Assembly: GCA_964195425.1 (NCBI GenBank)
Contig: CAXMOM010000053.1
Location: forward strand, 3,466 to 67,465
DNA: 64,000 nt
Direction of reading: 5' to 3'
Source: Glaciecola sp964195425
GTDB taxonomy: Bacteria; Pseudomonadota; Gammaproteobacteria; Enterobacterales; Alteromonadaceae
The position numbers and the translations under genes were made by a program. Each line of letters begins with the position of its first letter. Position 1 is the first letter of the stretch. The notes below the pieces were generated by a model, which was given only the letters and a program-made list of their open reading frames with translations, had not been told where the DNA came from and did no database searches. Positions 17,818-26,886 of the stretch are shown here, one piece after another.

Positions 17818-19401
17818 ATGAACAACATTCAAAAGCTATATAAACCATCCATACATACAGGGCCCAAAAACCATTCCTTACTGCTGCGTGCTGCAGGTAA
17901 TGCACAGCTATTATTTATGATAGTAATCACGATGCTATTGTCGAGTTGCCAACCCTACAGCAATAATACTGAGCTAGCCCGTATTTTAGACGACGGTGTT
18001 TTAAAGGTAGGCTCTATATATGGACGCACCACCTACTATAACGGCCCTATCACCCAAGAGGGATTTGAATTTGAACTGGTCAAAGGCTTCGCCGATTTTC
18101 TTGATGTGAAATTAGAAGTCTATCCGTACTATTCTTACGCCGAATTAATCGATCAGCTAAACGCAAAGCGGGTCGACTTACTTGCCGCCAACATCACAAT
18201 GACCGACGCCCGACAACAAGCGTATAAGTTTGGCCCTGCTTACCAAACACTCAACTTCGAATTAGTGTATCAAAAAGGTAAAGATCGCCCGCGTGATTTA
18301 AGCGATCTTGAAGGTGACCTTACCATTATTGCAAATGACTTATATCGCGAACCCATGCAAGATAAAGCTAACGAAATGGCTAATTTTAGTTGGCAGGAAA
18401 CAGCCGAAAAAGATATTGAAGAACTATTGGAGATGGTGGCCAATGGTGAGCTCGATTACACAATATCCGACTCTAATATTTTGGCGGTTGCCAGACGGCG
18501 TTATCCAAACTTAGGCATAGGATTCTCAATTACTGACACCTTAAAACTAGGTTGGATGTTAAATAGAGATACCGACGACTCGGTTCGCGCAGCATTGCTA
18601 GAGTACTTTGGTGATTTACAATCAAGTGGCAAATTGGCAGTACTTGAAGATAAATATTTTGGCCATGTAAGAAGTTTTGACTTTGTTGATACGCGCGCAT
18701 TTATGCGCTCTATTGAAAGTAAATTACCTAAATTCAGAGGTATGTTCGAAGCCCACGCCGGCGATATTGATTGGCGTTTAATTGCCGCTATGGCTTATCA
18801 GGAAAGTCATTGGGATCCTGATGCGGTATCACCTACCGGTGTTCGTGGCATGATGATGCTTACCCGCGCAACTGCTTCGGACATGGGCATTGAGAAGCGA
18901 ACCGATGCCGAGCAAAGTATTAATGGCGGAGCACGTTACTATGCCAGTCTGTTAAAGCGCATACCCGCCAGAATTCAAGCCCCTGACCGGGAGTGGATGG
19001 CACTTGCCGCCTACAATGTTGGCTTAGGACACTTAGAGGATGCACGGCGCATTACCGAGCACCAAGGCTATAACCCTGACTTATGGATAGATGTTAGAAA
19101 GCACTTACCGCTTCTGCGCCAAAAGAAATATTATAAAACAACAAGGTTTGGTTATGCACGCGGTAATGAAGCAGTAAAATATGTTGAGAATATTCGCCGA
19201 TATTATGATAGTCTATTATGGTTAGAACAGAATCAAGACGCACGAGTTGACATTGATGCCAACATTGACGTAAGTAATGTGGATGAAACTAACAATGATG
19301 GAAATACCGACGGCACGTTTGAAGACCCTAGCGACACAGAAGCCTCAGTCTTAAAAGAAACCATAAAAGACAGCGCCACGCCAGCACCCTCAACCGAATA
19401 A
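17818..19401 (+). CDS. mltF: Membrane-bound lytic murein transglycosylase F
   Basis: Peptidoglycan lyase of the inner face of the outer membrane. Order: N-terminal membrane/lipoprotein signal (hydrophobic run ending LLSSCQP, with possible acylated Cys42), a solute-binding-protein-like domain (about 50-285) that regulates the enzyme, then an SLT lysozyme-like domain with catalytic Glu in AYQESHWDP and the GVRGMMMLT motif, and the AAYNVG motif near 395. A low-complexity Asp/Asn/Thr tail (450-527) is typical for the family. Position between purL and tadA matches E. coli. Start ATG 17818 gives an unusually long pre-signal segment; a later start is possible. Confidence 0.92.
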   Translation: MNNIQKLYKPSIHTGPKNHSLLLRAAGNAQLLFMIVITMLLSSCQPYSNNTELARILDDGVLKVGSIYGRTTYYNGPITQEGFEFELVKGFADFLDVKLEVYPYYSYAELIDQLNAKRVDLLAANITMTDARQQAYKFGPAYQTLNFELVYQKGKDRPRDLSDLEGDLTIIANDLYREPMQDKANEMANFSWQETAEKDIEELLEMVANGELDYTISDSNILAVARRRYPNLGIGFSITDTLKLGWMLNRDTDDSVRAALLEYFGDLQSSGKLAVLEDKYFGHVRSFDFVDTRAFMRSIESKLPKFRGMFEAHAGDIDWRLIAAMAYQESHWDPDAVSPTGVRGMMMLTRATASDMGIEKRTDAEQSINGGARYYASLLKRIPARIQAPDREWMALAAYNVGLGHLEDARRITEHQGYNPDLWIDVRKHLPLLRQKKYYKTTRFGYARGNEAVKYVENIRRYYDSLLWLEQNQDARVDIDANIDVSNVDETNNDGNTDGTFEDPSDTEASVLKETIKDSATPAPSTE

Positions 19402-19588
19402 AATACCAAAGTCGATAGCACCATAATACGCGTATAGAAAGGAACTATTCCTTTTTTGCATTGTGTAAACACTATGCATGCACTGCGTTTTGATGCCTAT
19501 ATTGAACCTTTCTATTGAATACTGTCAAAAAATCTACACAAATCTGTAATACAGTTGGTGCATTACTTGCTTAACATACAGATAAGAG

Positions 19589-19643
19589 TACCCATTAGGT
19601 AAACGCGCTTACTTGTTACCGATTTTAAAAGCGCGTTAGGGTA
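19589..19643 (+). promoter_or_regulatory. Structured leader-like inverted repeat upstream of the 50-aa ORF
   Basis: AACGCGCTT (19602-19610) pairs perfectly with AAGCGCGTT (19629-19637), flanked by an outer TACCC/GGGTA pair (19589-19593, 19639-19643). An alternative helix, GGTAA (19598-19602) with TTACC (19616-19620), excludes the main stem at its first base. There is no U tract, so it is not a simple terminator. It lies about 100 bases upstream of the small ORF at 19745. A 5' leader control element is inferred only. Confidence 0.4.
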
Positions 19644-19744
19644 TCGAGAAATAACTAAACAGAGATTACATAATCTATTAATTAAAAATGAACAATATAA
19701 AGAAGCGAACGACATAAGATTTGTTTCTTGGAGTGGAATAAAAA

Positions 19745-19897
19745 ATGAAAAAAAACAATAGTATCAGTCGCACAAGACGCCTACGTAATAACAATCAACG
19801 TAGAGTATTAATCAAAAAGTTACATCATAGAGTCTTGTTAAGACGTAAACAATTTGATGGCGCTGAATTGAACCAAGATTTTCAAGAGGCTTGTTAA
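19745..19897 (+). CDS. Small basic protein, 50 aa, unknown
   Basis: An ORF too short for the usual cutoff: ATG 19745 to TAA 19895-19897. GGAG at about 19731 lies 10 bases upstream. The product has an Arg/Lys-rich first two thirds (RTRRLRNNN, RRVLIKKLHHR, LLRRK) and a short acidic end (GAELNQDFQEAC). No signal peptide or membrane segment. Highly basic small proteins of this size often bind ribosomes or RNA, but I do not recognise a family; it is not RMF or ArfA by sequence. It lies alone between mltF and tadA behind a structured region, and that pair is adjacent or nearly so in relatives. Confidence 0.5.
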   Translation: MKKNNSISRTRRLRNNNQRRVLIKKLHHRVLLRRKQFDGAELNQDFQEAC

Positions 19898-20024
19898 TTA
19901 ATCCTCTGTAAGTACGGCACGAGTTATTCGTGTAACACACTTCACATAACAAGCGCGCTTACATTGCCCCTGCCACTATCTAGTACGAATACTTTATTTA
20001 CCGCATAAATTTCTATTTTTAGTT

Positions 20025-20522
20025 TTATGGGCTATTTCTAAGCGCGGCTTTACGCGCTTTAATTTGCGCCCTACGAACACTAAAGAATTGCGATAAATGC
20101 TCACTACAAACATCGCCTAACACACCCGGAATAACATCCACTTTATGATTTAACATATCATGCTGCACTATATTCATAACTGATCCTGCAGCCCCTGTTT
20201 TTAAGTCGCTTGCCCCATAAATCAACTGCTTCAAACGACTATGAACTAGCAGGCCTGCACACATGCTGCAAGGTTCAAGAGTGACATATATAGATGCACC
20301 AATAAGCCGGTAGTTTTCTAAGGCTTTTGCGGCATTTCTAATAGCCACCATTTCAGCGTGGAGAGATGGATCATTGTCGGTAATAGATCGATTATAGCCG
20401 GATCCAATAATTTGCTGGTTTAACACAACTACCGCACCAACCGGAATTTCACCAATTTGCTCAGCTAATTTGGCCTGCTCAATCGCTTTTTCCATGAAAT
20501 ACTCATGTTGATTAGGTATCAT
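20025..20522 (-). CDS. tadA: tRNA-specific adenosine deaminase
   Basis: Converts A34 to inosine in tRNA-Arg(ACG), needed to read CGN codons. The zinc site is complete: His and catalytic Glu in LHAEMVA and two Cys in EPCSMCAG. PVGAVVV opens the fold as in E. coli. Start is set at ATG 20522 (MIPNQHEYFMEKA), which aligns with homologues; upstream in-frame ATGs at 20540 and 20573 give longer forms and cannot be excluded as none has a good ribosome-binding site. Adjacent to mltF-purL as in enterics. Confidence 0.94.
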   Translation of the reverse strand: MIPNQHEYFMEKAIEQAKLAEQIGEIPVGAVVVLNQQIIGSGYNRSITDNDPSLHAEMVAIRNAAKALENYRLIGASIYVTLEPCSMCAGLLVHSRLKQLIYGASDLKTGAAGSVMNIVQHDMLNHKVDVIPGVLGDVCSEHLSQFFSVRRAQIKARKAALRNSP

Positions 20523-20849
20523 TTCTATCGTGTTCTTCATTAATTTTGTAGATTCATTTTTATATCTATACATTACATAAATTAGTTTTATTCACTAAAT
20601 TATTTTTATTATTTGACCAAATATTGGTTATATTTATCATAAAAAATCAAAGGCTTTTATAATTTCAATGCTATAATTCAATAAATTCAATAGCTTACCT
20701 ATATGGCAATAATCTTGCTATATGAATATTATCGTTAATACAGAAAACATTCATAATCACTAGTGTTGATGTATAAGTTGTTCTAGTATAAAGAAATTAG
20801 ATGTTTCTACATCATGTATTTTTAGTTAGTTTTCTTAGGAGAAAAAGGA

Positions 20850-21077
20850 ATGGATATGACTGCCATCGCTATTGTTGCAATTATTTGTTGGGCAATCGTT
20901 AGCTTAAGTAAGAACCGCTCGCCAAGTAAAAAGAGCAAAACAGTTGAAAGCCAATTACAATCTGAGCACGCACAAATGCAAAAAGAACTAGATGTAATGG
21001 CCGAGCGTCTCGCTGTTTTAGAAAAAATTGTTACTGATGAAAAATATCAATTAAACAAAGAGCTTAATTCGCTTTAG
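20850..21077 (+). CDS. PspB-like small membrane protein
   Basis: 75-aa protein: one N-terminal transmembrane helix (MTAIAIVAIICWAIVSL), a short basic linker, and a coiled coil with the pattern MAERLAVLEKIVTDEK, which resembles the RIxxLExILDxE motif of phage-shock protein PspB. Good ribosome-binding sequence (AGGAGAAAAAGGA). No pspA, pspC or pspF lies nearby, so it is an orphan homologue; similar orphans occur in Alteromonadales. A role in envelope stress is inferred from the fold only. Confidence 0.6.
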   Translation: MDMTAIAIVAIICWAIVSLSKNRSPSKKSKTVESQLQSEHAQMQKELDVMAERLAVLEKIVTDEKYQLNKELNSL

Positions 21078-21393
21078 GCCCCGAGCCCTCAAAATAAACT
21101 CTAAGTTTAACGTATATCAAACCAAAGCCATGAAGAAGTCTAATAAACTGCCCGATATCGAAATATTGCGAATATACAGCTATGTATATTCGCAATCTAA
21201 TCAACAAACCTACCCTATTCATAATCGAATACTCGTTCAAATCGGTTTTGTGCAGCATACATTTCACCCGACGTATAAGCACTACTATTGCTACTGACAA
21301 AATAAATCTATCTTGTTTTTACAACATCCTTCAAAACAATCATGTTAATGTTAATGTCAAGCCTAGTTGAATCATCCAAGGCATAAATACACC
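21078..21393. other. Intergenic region with a perfect palindrome
   Basis: A 316-base gap without a convincing gene; the short open frame across it lacks a ribosome-binding site and overlaps the palindrome. The 32-base palindrome is listed separately. Confidence 0.6.
21165..21196. repeat. Perfect 14-bp inverted repeat with 4-base loop
   Basis: ATTGCGAATATACA (21165-21178), loop GCTA, then its exact reverse complement (21183-21196). It is as long and perfect as a terminator stem but has no U tract on either strand, and it is A-T-rich. It lies 90 bases after the PspB-like gene and 200 before the DUF3224 gene. It could be a factor-assisted terminator, an mRNA-stabilising hairpin or a protein-binding palindrome. 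Confidence 0.75.
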
Positions 21394-21768
21394 ATGAAAT
21401 TACAAGGTACTTTTCAAATATCCGACTGGCAAGAGACTACTGACCAAACATTTGACCAAGGCAGTAAACTAACTTCCGCTAAAGTAAAACAAACCTATAG
21501 TGGTGATATTGAAGGCACTAGCGAAATTAGCTATAAAATGCATTATTTCGTTAGCAGCAATGCTGCTTTCACAGGTTTTGAATACATAGACGCCATTATT
21601 GATAGTCAACCCTGTCGCTTAACCCTCAAGCACAATGGAAAGTTTGAAAATGGCCAAGCGAGCAGCCAATTTAGAGTCATAGAATGTGAACCTTCGCATA
21701 TATTAACCGGCGCGGCTGGTGATTTTGTTGCGGGCGATGGCGGTCAAGCGAAGTATTCGGTGAATTAA
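21394..21768 (+). CDS. DUF3224 family protein
   Basis: 124-aa soluble protein with the features of DUF3224, an allene-oxide-cyclase-like small beta-barrel family: G-x-F-x-I-x-DWxE at the N-terminus, TYSGDIEGTSEISY in the middle, and a C-terminal LTGAAGDF. Function is unknown. Start is ATG 21394 (MKLQGTF); the open frame extends upstream to a TTG at 21367 but family members begin at MK. It converges with the antiporter gene so closely that both stops share the bases TTAA (21765-21768). Confidence 0.75.
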   Translation: MKLQGTFQISDWQETTDQTFDQGSKLTSAKVKQTYSGDIEGTSEISYKMHYFVSSNAAFTGFEYIDAIIDSQPCRLTLKHNGKFENGQASSQFRVIECEPSHILTGAAGDFVAGDGGQAKYSVN

Positions 21769-23735
21769 CCACCATTTAAAAGGTATTTTTCAATCCTTTC
21801 AACCCGTCTAGGTTTCCCCGAAATAACAACGACATCTTGTGATTCAATAAGGTAATCAGGTAAGGGGTTTTCTTGTTCTTTTCCACTTCTGCGGATTGAT
21901 ATCAGTTTTACACGCTTATTCGTCATGCCCAGCTCTTTAATACTTTTTCCCACCGCAAAAGCATCTTCAGTCATAACAATGGCATGCATAAATTCTAATT
22001 TGTCAGAAGTTTCATAATTTAGTTCAGTGGTTTCACCAGGGAAGAAACCATGCATATGCTCATAGCCTTGCTTTCGTTCATTACGAATTCGCTTTAATAT
22101 ACGCGACATAGGAATACCCGAATAATGCAAAACCTGCGAGATTAGCATTAAGCTACCTTCTTGCATTTCAGGCACAACCTGCGATGCGCCTGCATCAAAC
22201 AAATCTTGCAAGTTGTGGTCTTTACGGGTTCTTACCAGCACCACCGTGGCGGGATTGATTGCCTTAATGGTATTAATCACTTTCATTGCCTTTGAGTGCT
22301 CATCAAAGGTGATAATTACCGATGTGGCTTGGGCAATATTCGCTGTCACAAGAATATCCTTTTGCGAACCATCACCATATAGCACAGGTTCACCAGCAGT
22401 TCTGCTCTCCTGCACACGTATAGGATCAATATCGATAGCTTGAAAAGGTAAGGCCTCTAGCTTTAGCATTCGAGCAACAGATTGCCCTACTCGTCCAAAG
22501 CCTAAAATAATGACATGGTTTTGCATCGAAGTAGATTTTGGTGTGTTGGCTTCAAGACTCGCAGCCCCGCTCTTACTCCCTGTTAATACAAGCGAAAAAG
22601 AACCGCTTTTATCGATTAACCACGGCGTCATTGCCATGCTGAATAAACCCATACAAACCAATATACTTGACTGTTCTTTAGATATAAGTTGATTTTCAAG
22701 CGCCAGAGCAATAATAACAAAACTAAACTCACCCATTTGCGCTAGCTTAAAGCCAGCGGCCCAACCATCTTCTGCTTTTTCTCTACTTATCCAAGCCGAT
22801 ATTCTAACCACAATAACCTTTACGCCAACCAAAATAATTATGCCTAGTACAATAATATGGAGTTCGCTTAACAGCACACCCAGTTCAAGCTTCATGCCTA
22901 CGGTAACGAAAAATATACCCATGAGGATGTCGCGAAAAGGCCGTATATCAGATTCAAGTTGATGCCTATACTGTGATTCACTTAGCATCATACCGGCCAA
23001 AAACGCACCCAAGGCCATCGACAAACCAAACGCAAATGTAGTGCCTGCAGCTAACAATGCAATCAATATAGTGCTTAGTACAAACAACTCATCGGTTCTT
23101 GTTTTCGCTATTTCGTTGAAAATACGTGGCAATAACCATTTCCCAATAGACAATAAAAGCGCAACTACAACAACACCTTTGACCAAGGAAATGAGTATGG
23201 CACTGCCAATACTAACGTCTGACTCAGCGCTTAATAAGGGGATAATGATGAGCAAAGGTACTACGGCAATATCTTGAAATAATAAAATACTCACCGCTAA
23301 CTGAGAGCGTTGAGTATTCAACTTTCCTTGTTCATCTATAGTCTTAATGACAATGGCGGTTGAAGACAAGGCAATGCTTGCGCCAATAATCACAGAGGCG
23401 GTAACACTAAGGTCGAACAGTAGGCCGATAGCGGCAAGAATTGCGGTCGTAAGGAACATTTGTGCCGCGCCCACACCAAATACAAGCCGTCTCATTGCCA
23501 CCATGCGCGCCAAACTAAACTCTAAGCCTAAACTAAACAGCAAAAACACAATGCCTACTTCCGCGGCTAAATGCATATCATCAGGGTTAGTAAATAGCTT
23601 TAGTAACTCGGGCCCTGTGACTACACCGGCCACTAAATAAGCCAATATAGGGGGTAACGAAATACGCTTAAAGAACCACACCAACAAGACCGCGATGGCC
23701 ATTAAAGATATGATGCTAATAAAAGTATTGTCCAC
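21765..23735 (-). CDS. CPA2 cation:proton antiporter with RCK domains (KefB/KefC type)
   Basis: Monovalent cation/proton antiporter of the inner membrane. About 12 helices (residues ~1-375), then an RCK_N/TrkA-N NAD-binding domain with GFGRVGQS, and a C-terminal TrkA_C domain (about 570-655) ending LPDYLIESQDVVVISG. Similar to KefB/KefC and YbaL, but glutathione-gating residues cannot be confirmed by eye, so no symbol is given. Start chosen at GTG 23735, with AAAGG 8 bases upstream; an in-frame TTG at 23753 is the alternative. No ancillary kefF/kefG gene is adjacent. Confidence 0.85.
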   Translation of the reverse strand: MDNTFISIISLMAIAVLLVWFFKRISLPPILAYLVAGVVTGPELLKLFTNPDDMHLAAEVGIVFLLFSLGLEFSLARMVAMRRLVFGVGAAQMFLTTAILAAIGLLFDLSVTASVIIGASIALSSTAIVIKTIDEQGKLNTQRSQLAVSILLFQDIAVVPLLIIIPLLSAESDVSIGSAILISLVKGVVVVALLLSIGKWLLPRIFNEIAKTRTDELFVLSTILIALLAAGTTFAFGLSMALGAFLAGMMLSESQYRHQLESDIRPFRDILMGIFFVTVGMKLELGVLLSELHIIVLGIIILVGVKVIVVRISAWISREKAEDGWAAGFKLAQMGEFSFVIIALALENQLISKEQSSILVCMGLFSMAMTPWLIDKSGSFSLVLTGSKSGAASLEANTPKSTSMQNHVIILGFGRVGQSVARMLKLEALPFQAIDIDPIRVQESRTAGEPVLYGDGSQKDILVTANIAQATSVIITFDEHSKAMKVINTIKAINPATVVLVRTRKDHNLQDLFDAGASQVVPEMQEGSLMLISQVLHYSGIPMSRILKRIRNERKQGYEHMHGFFPGETTELNYETSDKLEFMHAIVMTEDAFAVGKSIKELGMTNKRVKLISIRRSGKEQENPLPDYLIESQDVVVISGKPRRVERIEKYLLNGG

Positions 23736-23753
23736 TGGTTTCGCCTTTAACAA

Positions 23754-24057
23754 TAAAACTGTCTTGTGTACGCTAGATGCTTATTAAATAGACATTCTGG
23801 CATATAAATTGCAATCCGACTTAACGAGAAGATTAACGGCTATGTTTTTCAACAGTAGTTTGAAAACATATCCAAGGTGATTATCACCAACGTTAGGCAT
23901 GACGACGCGAATCAAAGAAACTAAAGCATAACTATTGCTTATCTATGGCGTAACTAAGTAGAACTTAGATAGTAAAAGATTATAGCCACAATTTCTATTG
24001 ATAACGTAAAACAAACCTACACCATGCCAAGTTTTTGACGGTAAATTGGAGCAAATA
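23754..24057. other. Divergent intergenic region, antiporter / diguanylate cyclase
   Basis: Holds the promoters of both flanking genes. I see no ORF, strong hairpin or c-di-GMP riboswitch-like sequence. Confidence 0.5.
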
Positions 24058-24960
24058 ATGGATATCAGTACCATATCTCAAGATGTATCTGCCAACGTGT
24101 CGACTAACTTAAGTTTAGAAGACACCGCAGTTTTGACCATGGCTGAGTCAGCGCAAATAATGCGCACTATGTTGTCATCGATTGATTTAGAACAATTAAC
24201 TAATGGCTATTTCGGCTTGCTAAAAGCCAAGCTTCCTTGCAACTCTTTAAAGTTGGCATTTGCTGACCAATTACTGCGCACGGGTAAATCAAAAGCGCAA
24301 GCCCGTATATTGAAAATATCTATTTATTATGGTCATCCTTTTGGTACGCCCCAGCATGCGCAACTCGCGTATTCATTTTCAGCAACATTAACGTCAGTTC
24401 AGCGCAAACTACTCTCAGAAATGCACAGCATTTATGCTATGGGCTTGCGCCACGCTTTAGAGTATTATCGCATTAGTCAATTGGCAACCAAAGATATGTT
24501 AACCGGGCTTGGCAATCGTGTAAGTTACAATGAATCTATTAGTAAACTCATTAGCATTTGTAATCGCAACGAAGACGGCTTTGGTCTATTAGTATTTGAT
24601 TTAGATAACTTCAAAATGGTAAATGATCGCTTTGGCCATCAAGAAGGTGACGAAGTGCTGGTGTGTTTTGGCGAAATATTACAAAGCTGCCTGCGCGATT
24701 CAGATCACGCATTCCGATTTGGCGGCGATGAATTTTGTTGCTTATTAATAGACAGCGACGCCAAAGCAAACAAGCGTGTTGCAAATAGAATCACTAAAGC
24801 TATTGCCGCTCACCCTGTGTTTATACAACATGGAGTTACAAGCAGCGTGGGCGCCACCTCATTCGTGAGTAACGACGACCCAAAAAGCTTGTTTGAACGC
24901 GCCGACAGCGCACTATATAAAGCAAAACAGGCTGGCAAAAATATGTTTATGGCCGCTTAA
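24058..24960 (+). CDS. GGDEF diguanylate cyclase
   Basis: Makes cyclic di-GMP from two GTP. The 300-aa protein has an N-terminal helical sensory region of about 145 residues with no recognised domain, then a GGDEF domain: DMLTGLGNR, DLDNFKMVNDRFGHQEGDE, FRFGGDEF (signature intact), and ADSALYKAK at the end. An inhibitory I-site RDSD sits exactly five residues before GGDEF, so product feedback is expected. No signal peptide or membrane helix, so it is cytosolic. Start ATG 24058 has GGAG 6 bases upstream; a TTG at 24046 is rejected. It converges on the EAL pseudogene. Confidence 0.92.
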   Translation: MDISTISQDVSANVSTNLSLEDTAVLTMAESAQIMRTMLSSIDLEQLTNGYFGLLKAKLPCNSLKLAFADQLLRTGKSKAQARILKISIYYGHPFGTPQHAQLAYSFSATLTSVQRKLLSEMHSIYAMGLRHALEYYRISQLATKDMLTGLGNRVSYNESISKLISICNRNEDGFGLLVFDLDNFKMVNDRFGHQEGDEVLVCFGEILQSCLRDSDHAFRFGGDEFCCLLIDSDAKANKRVANRITKAIAAHPVFIQHGVTSSVGATSFVSNDDPKSLFERADSALYKAKQAGKNMFMAA

Positions 24961-24978
24961 TTTGCGGTCACCTTTTGT

Positions 24979-26038
24979 CTAGGATATAAAAGCTTCAATA
25001 GACTTTAGCACATCATACCAATAGCCTTGCTGAAGAACGATTCCTGCGTTTTTGGCTAGTATCGCTTGATGCTCGGTTTGAATGCCTTCAACAATAGATG
25101 TCATACCAAATGAATCAATAACCTTATGTATTGCACCTAAGGTTTCTACAGAATTCTCGGGGATATTTACAAAGGTTTTGTCTATTTTCGCCGACGACGA
25201 CTTAATTTTATGTAAATAAGCCAGTGAAGAATAGCCCGTACCAAAATCGTCAATGCTTATATGCGCTCCTAATGCAGAAATCGCTTCAATAGGATTATTC
25301 ACGATGTCTAAGCCATCGAATAAAACACTCTCAGTCACTTCTACTATTAGATCACTAGGGTGCAATTGATTAGACGCTATTGTCGACTTTAAAAGGGTGC
25401 TAAATCTTTGTTTACCAAGTGCATACTCGATACATTAACCACTACTTTCACATTACTTTTAGTGTGCTTGCGTAATATTTTCAGGTGTGAAAGCGCTGTA
25501 CTTATTACCCTGTTTTCAATTTCAGTAATTAGGCCAACCTGCTCAGCAATTCCAATCAATTCTTGCGGCGAAACATGCCCTAACTCGGGGTTATACCAAC
25601 GCAATAGCGCTTCAAAACAATAGATGCTGTTGTCGCTAATATCAGTAATTGGCTAATAGTGTAAAGATAGTTCATCATTTACAATTGCCACGCTCAGGTG
25701 TTGCGTAATTATCATTATTACAAATATGCGATTGCAATACCGGCAATAAAGTTGGTTCGCATAATAAAGCTGACACCGAAGGTTTAGCATCGCCAAATTC
25801 TGTTTCAAAAGGCGGATTACAGCTTTGAAATTGGCCACTCATATCAAAAGTCGCTAAGGTAGCGGTGTTATTGTCGTGTAAATACTTGGGAGGTATCTTG
25901 TTCGATACTACGGCTTTGTAATTCAGACAAGGTATTACTTTCCCACCATACTAAAGCAGCATTATTTGCCCAATAAATACAGAAATTATCAATATCATAA
26001 ATCCATACCGCGGTTTTAAGCTCAACTTGACCCAGCAT
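24979..26038 (-). pseudogene. Decayed PAS-EAL c-di-GMP phosphodiesterase
   Basis: Reading the - strand from ATG 26038 gives a PAS-like start (WIYDIDNFCIYWAN), which stops at a TAA at about 25868. The match then continues in a second frame (ATFDMSGQFQSCNPPF), moves to a third near 25675 (VNDELSLHY), where TAG at 25653-25655 replaces the Gln of the EAL-domain YQPI motif, and resumes in the same frame with FEALLRWYNPELG. Another frameshift at about 25395-25404 leads to STLLKSTIAS, VEVTES and IDDFGTGYSSL. The usual AEGVET motif is altered to VEGIQT. At least three frameshifts plus one nonsense codon make it non-functional. A GGDEF domain between PAS and EAL is not seen. Confidence 0.88.
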
Positions 26039-26079
26039 TAGGTTGTTCCTGTTGTTATTCGCAAAGATGTAAAATAGCG

Positions 26080-26796
26080 CTAGCTTGACAAAATTTCTAG
26101 CGTCTCTTGTATACCGGCGAGCTGCTTAGTGATTTGAGTTACTTGTTCTTCCAATATTTTAATTCTAGCCAAGGATTGCTCTAGTTCTTCAGACAAATTA
26201 GTCGGCAAGTCTACGGTGCTTTGCGGCCGACTTTGACGCGAGGAGGCATCACTTAGCGATTCAGCATTAGCCGTTATAAGTCCCTCATCACCACTAAACA
26301 AATGTGCAAAGCGAGAATCTCGCTTGCCAGGCTCTCGGCTTAATTTCACCACTATTTTGTCGCCATTGAAATCACTAAGCAGGGTTAGCGACGTTTCTAC
26401 TTCGTTCACATTGTCGAATTGTGCCAAGCGGTTTGTGCGCGTGCGCAGTTCTCCTGGTGTTTGCGGTCCGCGCAGCAATAACGCGCATACTAAGGCTAAT
26501 TGCTGGCTTGTGAACTGTAAACTACTAAACTCGGTGTTGCAGAATCTATGCTTGTACTTAAGCACCCTACTGCCACTACTTTGCTGTTCAAAAAGAAGAT
26601 TCTTATCGCGTAATTCATCTAAGCCGTTTTGTACCTCACTCTCACTCAATTGCATAATTGGTTCGCGGCTACTTTTTTGATTGCATCCTAACGTAAGTGC
26701 ATTAAGCGAAAGTGGATATTGATCAGGGGTCGTTATTTCTTTTTCGATAAGCACGCCAATAATGCGGGCTTGAAGCGGTGATAACTGAAGTAACAT
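26080..26796 (-). CDS. yceH: DUF480 / YceH family protein
   Basis: 238-aa protein of the YceH (DUF480) family, two winged-helix domains and a C-terminal coiled coil. It opens with LSPLQARIIGVLIEKEITTPDQYPLSLNAL, the family hallmark, here split for reading as LSPLQARI and TTPDQYPLSL; the QKSSREP and RGPQTPGELR motifs follow. The last 45 residues (SEELEQSLARIKILEEQ) predict a coiled coil. Function unknown; a DNA-binding fold is inferred from homologues. The start ATG agrees with relatives. Single gene 90 bases after tilS. Confidence 0.9.
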   Translation of the reverse strand: MLLQLSPLQARIIGVLIEKEITTPDQYPLSLNALTLGCNQKSSREPIMQLSESEVQNGLDELRDKNLLFEQQSSGSRVLKYKHRFCNTEFSSLQFTSQQLALVCALLLRGPQTPGELRTRTNRLAQFDNVNEVETSLTLLSDFNGDKIVVKLSREPGKRDSRFAHLFSGDEGLITANAESLSDASSRQSRPQSTVDLPTNLSEELEQSLARIKILEEQVTQITKQLAGIQETLEILSS

Positions 26797-26886
26797 AGTG
26801 ATGGGCCTCTGTATAAGTATTGCAAAGCGGATATAACTATATACTAAGCGCTATACACTTATCGCGATACCCTTACCGCTATAAAC

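Noticed and set aside
21182..21370. 62-codon frame in the gap before DUF3224
   Set aside because: Begins inside the palindrome loop, lacks a ribosome-binding site and coding character.
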